Assembly (NCBI GenBank): GCA_022539475.1
Contig: VCMS01000321.1
Location: 32,570 to 96,569, forward strand
DNA length: 64,000 bases
From: Gracilaria domingensis
Taxonomy: Eukaryota; Rhodophyta; Florideophyceae; Gracilariales; Gracilariaceae
Direction of reading: 5' to 3'
The position numbers were made by a program, and so were the translations under genes. Below, piece after piece: positions 28,501 to 35,993 of the stretch. The notes under the pieces were generated by a model. It had not been told where the DNA came from. It saw only the letters and a program-made list of their open reading frames with translations, and made no database searches. Each line of letters begins with the position of its first letter. Position 1 is the first letter of the stretch.

Positions 28501-29256
28501 TTTGCTAGTCGAGCTGGGCAGAAAGGTACAATGTCAGCGTCATGGCCATGCGAAGACATGCCATTTTCTGAGAGCGGAATAACGCCAGATATTCTTTTCA
28601 ATCCGAATGGCTTTCCGAGTAGAATGACAATCGGAATGATGGTGGAAGTTATGTCTGGAAAAGCCGGAGCTCTTCACGGCCATTTCAACGACTCATCGCC
28701 CTTTCAGTTTGATGAGGAACATCGTGCTATTGACTTCTTCGCAGAGCAACTAACAAAAGCTGGATATGAGCATGCTGGAAATGAAACCCTTTACTCAGGA
28801 TACACCGGAGAGCCATTTGAAGTGAACATTTTTACCGGAGTAGTTCACTATCAAAGGCTTCGGCACATGGTTCTCGATAAATTTCAGGTTCGAACGACAG
28901 GCCGCGTTCATCCTCTCTTCCGACAGCCAATTAAGGGCCGAAAAAAGGGGGGAGCTATTCGTTTCGGAGAAATGGAAAGAGATGGACTTCTTGCCCATGG
29001 TGCATCTTTCTTGTTACGAGATCGCCTTGCAATGGCTAGTGATATGCATATTGTTCGTGTGTGCATAGTATGCGGGTCTTTGCTAGGACCATCTCGTAGA
29101 AAATCCGAAGCGGATATCGAATGCCGTATCTGCGAAAAGGAAGGACGGGAGTCCAGAATTGAGAAGATCGCAATGCCATACTCGTTCAAGTACTTGACGA
29201 ACGAGCTAGCCGCTATGAACATCAGAACAGTCTTTTCCTTGAAAGAGGTATTGTAG
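25537..29256 (+). CDS. RPA2: DNA-directed RNA polymerase I subunit 2 (RPA135)
   Basis: 1239 residues, no intron. It has the full run of Rpb2-type domains: protrusion/lobe ('[17 protein letters not shown]'), fork ('[24 protein letters not shown]'), hybrid-binding ('[29 protein letters not shown]', holding the catalytic-site acidic residues; '[12 protein letters not shown]'), anchor, and clamp with a C-terminal zinc site (CIVCG...CRICE). The 'YTG.DMEDA..INK.S.ERGF.HGTVY' block and the '[21 protein letters not shown]' ending separate it from Rpb2 (Pol II) and Rpc2 (Pol III). Pol I transcribes rRNA in the nucleolus. A Pro/Lys-rich 45-residue N-terminus is lineage specific. ATG 25537 is taken, with 25546 as the next choice. 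Confidence 0.95.
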   Translation: [1239 protein letters not shown]

Positions 29257-29850
29257 ACTACATGATGCACAAGACAAAGAAATACACTGAGCACACACGC
29301 GTAATGAAAAGATTCACCTATGTACGAGAACAGGGAAGGGTTCGCGTTAGGAGAAGAAATTAGAGCGCGACAAGACATCACGGGGTACAGGTAAATCGTC
29401 ACGAGACGAGAAAGAGAGAGATTGAGAAAAGCAATTACCCAAGGATGGCCCTCTACAGGTACTCGTTCTCGTTCTAAGGCTAGAGTTAATCCTTACCCTC
29501 GCCCAACAAGCTGCACTGTTTAAAAAAAGCTGTGTTGGATAGAGACATGAAGTTAAGGACTGCTGCGGGGTATCCTTAATGCCCCGATCAGTTTTGTTCG
29601 CTTGGGGATACGAGAAAGGGCAGGACCGCTACTACGCGGCAAGATACTCCGAACATTTTGTTTCAATTGCTTGTGAAGGACGACCTTCATAGCAGAGTAC
29701 CCTGGTCCGCGGAGTCCCTACTTCTCTCTCTAAAACATCCTAATGGCAACCTTGTGGAGAACGCATCTTTTCGTAAGGAACGTCCTCCCGCGGAGGATAG
29801 CTAGCCCCCATCGCGACACTTCGTGTACAGTTAGTTCTGCAGGAAAGCTC

Positions 29851-29893
29851 ATAATGAAAGAGATCTTATGCGACATAAGATCTCTTTCATTAT
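29851..29893. repeat. Perfect inverted repeat, 20-bp arms
   Basis: Arms 29851-29870 and 29874-29893 are exact reverse complements with a 3-base loop (CGA). A smaller hairpin (TTGGGC/GCCCAA, 29896-29916) follows at once. It is too long for chance and could be a foldback element or a structured 3' end. Confidence 0.85.
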
Positions 29894-30051
29894 CATTGGG
29901 CGTAAGTTATGCCCAAAATACCTTCGTGGAGTTTAGGTCTCGGCTTTGCGCCCCGCTCTGCTGTCCTGGAGAACCAACCTCTGCTCCGGAAGGACTTTGT
30001 ATCGCTTAGTTTGATGCTATGCAACTACTTCGAGGAGTAGGAACATATTTA

Positions 30052-30110
30052 TCTCTCTCTCTGATTATGGGTATCCTAGCCTAATTACGGCGTAGTACAG
30101 AGCGTTTGAA
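30052..30110 (+). repeat. Dispersed repeat copy 1 (TC-run, CTAGCCTAATTNCGGC core)
   Basis: A CT microsatellite followed by 'TATGGGTATCCTAGCCTAATTACGGCGTAGTACAGAG' (core within 30066-30102). Two related copies lie at 34590-34655 and 34795-34910. It looks like a small non-coding repeat family. Confidence 0.5.
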
Positions 30111-30179
30111 CATATTTATGATCAAGCATACAAACTATACCCTACTTCAAACTTGCTCCTCAGAAATATATTGAGCACT

Positions 30180-33100
30180 TCACTTCTTTTTCCTTGCTGC
30201 CTTCGAAGTTGACTTCAGTGCTTCGGCCAAGCCCTTCGCCATTAGCTTCACATTCCCCAACATCATATGAATCCCCTCACTTTCGGGAGTGAGTCTCATG
30301 GCGTCGCGCTCTTGCCTGTGCAAAGAGAGATCCTTCTCCGCTTCTTTTAGCATAACCGCTACTGCTGCCCTGTATCCTTTTCCACGTCTTGACGTACCCG
30401 GCATGAGTTTGACTCGATATCGGTAGTTTGTCAGAGCGCTATATGGAGCGCATATTGGCAACGCATAACGGATGGTATCTTCCGCGCGAGGTATGGCTGT
30501 CAAAGTATCTAGAATATGGGAGCACTCCGATTCTAGCCTTCCGAGTTCTTTCAGACCTTCTGGGTCAGACATTCGGAGACCTTCTTGCTTTTCTGATCGT
30601 TTGCGACGACCCGGCTTTTTGTCCACTTCAGAGGACGCTTGCTCAGCCTGCTCCTCTTCGGAGAGAGGGTTGCCGCCTTCGTCAAGGTTCTCGGCAACCA
30701 CGGGTTCTAGTTCTTTCACGGGTTTCGAACCAAGAAGAGCAAGAGCAATGTTTCTTTCTTCTTCATCTTGATCCATGTACTTCTTCCTCATTTTCTTTAA
30801 TTTGTGCTTCCTTCCACGAGGTAAGGGAGTAGGTCCTTTTGTATTGGGTAAATTAGAGGAACTTGCGCCTTTTTTCTTCCCTGGAGCCGCTTGTTGCTCT
30901 ATTCTTTCTCCGCTTGGATCAGCTGCTGGAGCTGCATGATCGCGACCTTTCTTTCTGAGCTTTCTCTCTTTAGCTGAAAGATACCTCTTCGTGGACCGTG
31001 GCTGCATTTCTAGTTCTAGTTCGGTCACGTGCTCCTCGTCGATTTCTGTCGTGGTTACCGGGTGTTGCTCAATCCTCACATCTTTCAATTCGGATGATAT
31101 CGATTGCTCTTCATTGTCGGGGGCTCCAGTCATCATCGGCACGCGTTGTTCGTGTTCTAAAACTTCTGTTCCTTCATCTTTCGGTTCCTCCATTCGAACA
31201 TCGGGATCATTTGAGCTTTGTGGCTTGGCCGCGACGGAAGGCGCAACTAGGGTCTGAGGTTCGGGTTCATCTCTCCCCACCCGCTCCCCTGTCTCGTTCT
31301 TATCCAGACTACGAACGCAACGTTCTCCCTTGTGGTACTCAATGCAGGAGTCTTCAACCCTGAACATAAAAGCAATTCCCATAACTAGCTGGTTAGGAGT
31401 TAGAAAGTTCTTCTTCCCTCTAATGAAGAAGCTCCCATTGGGAAGATATTCTCCAGAGGGAGTGGTTTTAGCTACCTGGTTTGCTCGAACCCACCAGGCT
31501 GACGTTATGAATTTGCCGTCCCATGCCGAGGATCGGCACATAGCGAACGCTCCTGCTTGATCAAGAGTTACTTGTGGAATTTCATCGTAAGAGCCAGACT
31601 CCGGCTGCTTGAGGTTCTTGACAATGACGCTGGAGGCTCCATCTACGTCGGCGTTCACATACACATCGGCAGGACCCATATACCTCTTTACCAGCAATTC
31701 ATTCTGATGAGGATCTCTTCCGGCAACCACGAGATAGTTTTCCGAGCTTACAAACCAGTAAAACTTCTCCAACCAAAGCGGGACCCGTCTAGCTTTAATT
31801 GATGCAACTACTGCTTCCCGTTCGAGCTTCTGAGCTTCATTCGCAGCTTTCTTCGACGCAGCCTTTATGGTCTTATCCGTCACTTCAACAGCTTTTTGCA
31901 TTTTGGCAGTCGCAGTCTTTTGCTGCTCGTAGTGACGGCGAGCGTTTGCGTGTGCCCCGAGCCCGAGATCAACAGGAACAACCATACTCTTCACAATAGG
32001 ATGTTCTGGGTCTTCCTCACGATCACTATCTACTTCATAGTCATTGTCTTCATCGTTATCCCAAGTGACTTGTTCCGCTTCTTCGGGTTCCACTCCAAAC
32101 TCAAGCTTCAAGGATATCTGATTCTTGTCCAACTGGAGAGACTGGATTATTTCCGCAATTGGATTACCGTTCTTCTTCTCATCTTGCACCATCTTCCAAA
32201 GACCATCCCAGGGAACGGAAGCCGCGAGTGCACTATTAACTACCTTTATGGCAGCGTCGACAGCAACAATATTCGCTTCAATAGCTCTCGCACGTTCCCC
32301 AGACATTTCCCTGGCATTTTCGAAAACCTTTACTTGACCCTCCAGTCCTGACGCTAGCTTGTCAACTTTTTTGAAAGCGAGGGCTTCTCGTTTCGCTTGA
32401 GCGTTTTCGGCTCTCTGAGATTCGATGCGGGAAAAGTACTCGTCGACAGCTTCATCAAACGTGGGGAATTCCTTAACAGGCTTATTCCGGTACTGGTTAA
32501 AGAGGAACGGTGTAAAATCTGCATAGATCTCTTTCGTCTCACCATCTTTTTCCGTTGAACTCAAAATGATGTAACCCTTTCCGGAACCACTCTTCATTTG
32601 TGCTGACAATGTACTCTCTAATTCTTCAAAAGCATCGTAAACAGATTCAGCGCCAGTGTCGTAAAGGACCTTCAGAGAAACTTCTGGGTCAAAACCTGCA
32701 GCTATAAGAGAGTGCTCGAGAAAAGACGGCTCTATAGCCAGCTCATAAGCAAGAGCTCTTCGCGCAATTGTCAAAGCCTGCATCTTCTTCTTCGCATGCC
32801 TCCCCTTCGCATTAAGTACTTCGCTATCATCTGGAATGGCAGCCACAGCGCGTTGAACCGCTGCCTCGAAGTCGGCCTTGTTAATAATAGTCCGTTTACG
32901 GGCCTTCTCCGCAGGATATCTTTCGCGAACTGCAACAATGCCATCTTCCCCATCTCCTTTAGTGCGATCAACCCGTAGCAGTGTAAGAATTGTGTAGTCA
33001 GCGTCCGTCAATATGACGTTTCCGCCCGAAAAGGCTTCCACGATGAGGTGAGCTGCAATGGCGCCTTCTCCAGAAAACGAAAGGTCCATGATTCGATCAC

Positions 33101-33476
33101 CACCATCTCCAAGTTGCGTAACTGAATCAAGTCGCCTTCCGCGAATGTGCTTCCTGAGCTTCAAGCAAAAACCGGAGGGTACGTCCTTCTCTCTATCGAA
33201 TTGCGTCATATGCATTCGAGCGCCTGACTCCAGAAGCAACAAGCGTTTTCCCCACGATTGAGACACGGATGTGGACGGTACGTTCTTATCTTCTCCACTC
33301 TCGGAGTTCCCTGAATGCTTTGGTTGGTTGCGTGATGGCGGAACGGACAGCTTCAATATGTAAGTCCTTCCATTCTGGGCATCATAAACGTTTAAAACTC
33401 GCGCACCTTGAAGGGTCTTTTGCAGGATTGACGTTTCGATGCGAAGGTCTAGAAGACCCATTCTCGTCTTACCCAT
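30180..33476 (-). CDS. NEMF: NEMF/Rqc2 (NFACT) ribosome quality-control factor
   Basis: 1098 residues, no intron. NFACT-N starts at once ('LLDLRIETSILQKTLQGARVLNVYD') and includes 'LLLESGARMHMT' and 'GDRIMDLSF'. Then come a helix-hairpin-helix region, a long coiled coil (about 370-570), NFACT-R/DUF814 ('FYWFVSSENYLVVAGRDPHQNE'), an acidic/basic disordered linker, and NFACT-C ('YALPICAPYSALTNYRYRVKL.PG....GK'). Asp10 and Asp127-Arg128 match positions that in yeast Rqc2 are needed for C-terminal Ala/Thr tailing. The protein binds 60S subunits with stalled peptidyl-tRNA, recruits Ltn1/listerin and adds CAT tails. The gene converges with RPA2. Confidence 0.93.
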   Translation of the reverse strand: MGKTRMGLLDLRIETSILQKTLQGARVLNVYDAQNGRTYILKLSVPPSRNQPKHSGNSESGEDKNVPSTSVSQSWGKRLLLLESGARMHMTQFDREKDVPSGFCLKLRKHIRGRRLDSVTQLGDGGDRIMDLSFSGEGAIAAHLIVEAFSGGNVILTDADYTILTLLRVDRTKGDGEDGIVAVRERYPAEKARKRTIINKADFEAAVQRAVAAIPDDSEVLNAKGRHAKKKMQALTIARRALAYELAIEPSFLEHSLIAAGFDPEVSLKVLYDTGAESVYDAFEELESTLSAQMKSGSGKGYIILSSTEKDGETKEIYADFTPFLFNQYRNKPVKEFPTFDEAVDEYFSRIESQRAENAQAKREALAFKKVDKLASGLEGQVKVFENAREMSGERARAIEANIVAVDAAIKVVNSALAASVPWDGLWKMVQDEKKNGNPIAEIIQSLQLDKNQISLKLEFGVEPEEAEQVTWDNDEDNDYEVDSDREEDPEHPIVKSMVVPVDLGLGAHANARRHYEQQKTATAKMQKAVEVTDKTIKAASKKAANEAQKLEREAVVASIKARRVPLWLEKFYWFVSSENYLVVAGRDPHQNELLVKRYMGPADVYVNADVDGASSVIVKNLKQPESGSYDEIPQVTLDQAGAFAMCRSSAWDGKFITSAWWVRANQVAKTTPSGEYLPNGSFFIRGKKNFLTPNQLVMGIAFMFRVEDSCIEYHKGERCVRSLDKNETGERVGRDEPEPQTLVAPSVAAKPQSSNDPDVRMEEPKDEGTEVLEHEQRVPMMTGAPDNEEQSISSELKDVRIEQHPVTTTEIDEEHVTELELEMQPRSTKRYLSAKERKLRKKGRDHAAPAADPSGERIEQQAAPGKKKGASSSNLPNTKGPTPLPRGRKHKLKKMRKKYMDQDEEERNIALALLGSKPVKELEPVVAENLDEGGNPLSEEEQAEQASSEVDKKPGRRKRSEKQEGLRMSDPEGLKELGRLESECSHILDTLTAIPRAEDTIRYALPICAPYSALTNYRYRVKLMPGTSRRGKGYRAAVAVMLKEAEKDLSLHRQERDAMRLTPESEGIHMMLGNVKLMAKGLAEALKSTSKAARKKK

Positions 33477-34115
33477 GGCTTAAATGAAGTCAGCGGCCAG
33501 CCCGTTTCGCCAAGGACCGATGCAAATGGATTTCTTTCACCTTTCAAAACCTAGAAAGCCAACAAAGAGATACCCAAAATGAGCTGCGGTGTAGAATACC
33601 GACGGTTCGCCGTCGAGAAAGAGAAAAAGATCACTCGGTAGGCCGGACTCCGCCACGCTTTCGGCAAGACTGCTGACAAGTTTTTACTCAAATAGTGCAA
33701 AAGTTCTGGTTATGTTAAAGACATACAACCTGTACTCTGTACTGTTTTGTACCCAAGACTTTGGTAGCGGTGGTTGAACGAACGAACGAAACCTTCAGTG
33801 GTTGAAAGTTGAAGAAAAATCTTATACGAAGGTAGTTTCTCGATGCACGTCCCATTGTCCCATCGAAATCTCTGCTTTTGTCGCAAAACGTGAAGTGACG
33901 TGCATACAATAAGATTACTATATGCACATTAGGCGTATCTACACGTACATGATGTACGCCGTCGCAACTCACGCCCCATTTCCATTCCGGGCAATCTGAA
34001 CCTCCATGGCAGTACTGCTTTCGGCGATTCTCTGAGGCCCCGACAGAGAGGGTCAATTTCATGGGTTCAGCGCCATTTCTGAACCCATTGCCAGCAGTGC
34101 CGGTCGTGTCGACAG

Positions 34116-34160
34116 TGTTGTCAGTCATCTGTGTCGACTCGACACAGATGACTGACAACA
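34116..34160. repeat. Perfect inverted repeat, 22-bp arms
   Basis: Arms 34116-34137 and 34139-34160 are exact reverse complements around a single C. This almost perfect palindrome could extrude a cruciform or be a foldback relic. Confidence 0.85.
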
Positions 34161-34589
34161 GCCTCCAAGGGGCGCAAAAGTTATAAACGATAAACAGCCC
34201 CTCTCCGAGGCCGAGTATTTTATACACCGGATGGCATTGAGAGAGGAATCTAGGCTTTGCGGGGATCGTAATGTATTTGCCTGTAAGGCACGATGACTTT
34301 GCACTGGTGGCTCTATGAGATCATGTCTGACAAAGTTTGCGATCATGATGATCGCGATCGTTGTTCGACATGATAACACCCTCATGATTGGAAAAGAAGC
34401 AAGTTTTTGGCGTGCTCCTTCGTGATATCGGAAGCTTTGACGGCAGATACTTGTTGGTTGCTTTAGACTACAGAAGATGTGCCATTTGCAGTCATGTTTT
34501 GCTACCTATAGTATGCCCCGGTTTTGGACACCACTGAGACCTCAGCTCAGTATCACTAAACTTGCATCCTTTGCCCAGCTAATCTCTTT

Positions 34590-34655
34590 CTCTCCCTCTG
34601 TGTGTGTGTGTGTTTGAGTATTCTAGCCTAATTCCGGCCTAGTATAGAGAGTTTC
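34590..34655 (+). repeat. Dispersed repeat copy 2
   Basis: A CT/GT microsatellite followed by 'GAGTATTCTAGCCTAATTCC' and 'GGCCTAGTATAGAGAG', sharing the core with copies at 30052 and 34795. Confidence 0.45.
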
Positions 34656-34794
34656 TCTCTCATTAGAGAGGCCAGTACACTCTCAGGCCACTTTTTATCT
34701 CTATCAAAAGTAATGACTCCAAGCTACTAAAAGTACAGAACGGAGCCCGTACACCTCTCAAAGACCTGATGTATAGGCGCTTTTGTTGTTCAAA

Positions 34795-34910
34795 CTCTCT
34801 CTCTCTGTTTATGGGTGTAACAGGCGGAATTAGGCTGTTAGGAATTAGGCTGTTACTAACAGCCTAATTCCGGCGTGCTACAGAACGTTTCTGTTGAAAG
34901 AAACGTTCTC
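34795..34910. repeat. Dispersed repeat copy 3 with nested hairpins
   Basis: A CT run and 'TTATGGGTGTAACAGGCGG' lead into a perfect 15-bp tandem duplication (34826-34840, 34841-34855). Its second copy forms a perfect hairpin with 34857-34871. A second hairpin has 11-bp arms at 34882-34892 and 34899-34909. The core word CTAATTCCGGCG matches copies 1 and 2. Confidence 0.6.
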
Positions 34911-34986
34911 TCACTGTTCAAACTGCTTTCTTTTTCCTTGTGTTTCTCTCTCTCTAATTTCCAAAGCGCTCACAAATTATTCCTAA

Positions 34987-35039
34987 GTTAGCAAACCTTC
35001 CGAAGGTTAGGAGTCCTAACCCTCGGAAGGTCTGCTAAC
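34987..35039. repeat. Inverted repeat, 26-bp arms with two mismatches
   Basis: Arms 34987-35012 and 35014-35039 pair at 24 of 26 positions around one base. The two mismatches are both A versus G, so both can still form G-U pairs if transcribed. Confidence 0.8.
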
Positions 35040-35119
35040 GAATCAACACTTCCAGCAACTTTGCAACCAACTTTGCGTCGAAGCCACCAACTGCAATTAT
35101 GAGCCGTGCTGCAACACGA

Positions 35120-35640
35120 AAACCTCAGCAAGGTGCAGGGGTTGGTCCAATCCGATTGCGAGAAATTGCAATCACCCTTCCCCTCTGCAATCGCAATTGC
35201 AATCACCCTCACCGTTTGCAATCGCGATTGCAATCATCTCTCTCCTTCGCAATCACGATTGCGATTGGGAGTCTTTGTGCAATCGCAATCGCAATTGCAA
35301 TACAACGTAGATCTGGCAGCTCTCGTTATGTTCTACATTGCATGTTTAACTCTACGCTAATCTCAAACATAATATGAGAGTGTAGAGAAAGCTTTGTTTA
35401 CGTACGAATATCTTCAGAACGGCGCTTTTCCGGATGTCAACAGTATAGTCGATTGAAATCTGATTGCACATTGGGCTTGACATTTGCAATCAGATTGCAA
35501 TTGGGCTTGCCATCTGCAATCAGATTGCAATCACTAGCTCTTGAAGCAATCGCCGATTGCGATTGGTGATTGCAATCGATTGCGCAAGCAATCGATTGGA
35601 ACCAACCCCTGAACCTCAGGTCTTGCAAGTTTTTTATGTG
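35120..35640. repeat. Foldback element rich in GCAATC/GATTGC words
   Basis: Outer arms 'CAGGGGTTGGTCCAATC' (35136-35152) and its near reverse complement (35594-35611) enclose two blocks crowded with the hexamer GCAATC or its complement. I count about 23 occurrences in roughly 450 bp, many as palindromic GATTGCAATC. An AT-rich stretch without the word separates the blocks (about 35303-35455). This resembles a foldback or MITE-like element. Confidence 0.7.
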
Positions 35641-35993
35641 GTGCCAGCCTGGTCTTTGCGCACTTCGTCTTCAGATGAAGGCTTGTCGCCTTCAACAATG
35701 CCAAGGTTTTTGCTGTCCTGTAGAACTTCATTTTTGATGAACTGCATACCTGGTAGCAGAAAGCTGCTTTCTTGTTGTGAGGTTCAAGGTGGAGAGTCAC
35801 CACAGATAGAAGGTGCAGAACCAAGTGCACGATTCGCCAAGCAAGATGGTTTACGGTAGCCCGTTTACCCTATAAGTCATTCCTACAAACTCAAAAAGAA
35901 ATCTCTAGCTGGAGTAGATACCTTCTTCCTATTACCCTACAACGCAAAGATTGGAGTGCTCTCGAAATGTGCTCTCGAAATGGGTAAATCATT

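Larger units (their letters stand above)
29257..30179. other. Spacer with hairpins and a dispersed repeat
   Basis: No gene that I can support. It holds a perfect 20-bp inverted repeat (29851-29893), a second 6-bp hairpin (29896-29916), and a copy of a short dispersed repeat (30052-30110). RPA2 and NEMF converge on it, so it contains two 3' ends. Confidence 0.6.
33480..35990. other. Hairpin-rich spacer without recognisable genes
   Basis: About 2.5 kb between the divergent-side end of NEMF and the 3' end of the next gene. It contains at least five long inverted repeats (listed separately), a GT microsatellite (34600-34614), CT runs, and a GCAATC-rich foldback. ORFs here are short and do not resemble proteins. 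Confidence 0.6.

Noticed and set aside
35120-35640. CRISPR array or HIP1-like cyanobacterial repeat
   Set aside because: The word is a hexamer without constant-length spacers, and the setting is clearly eukaryotic nuclear DNA.
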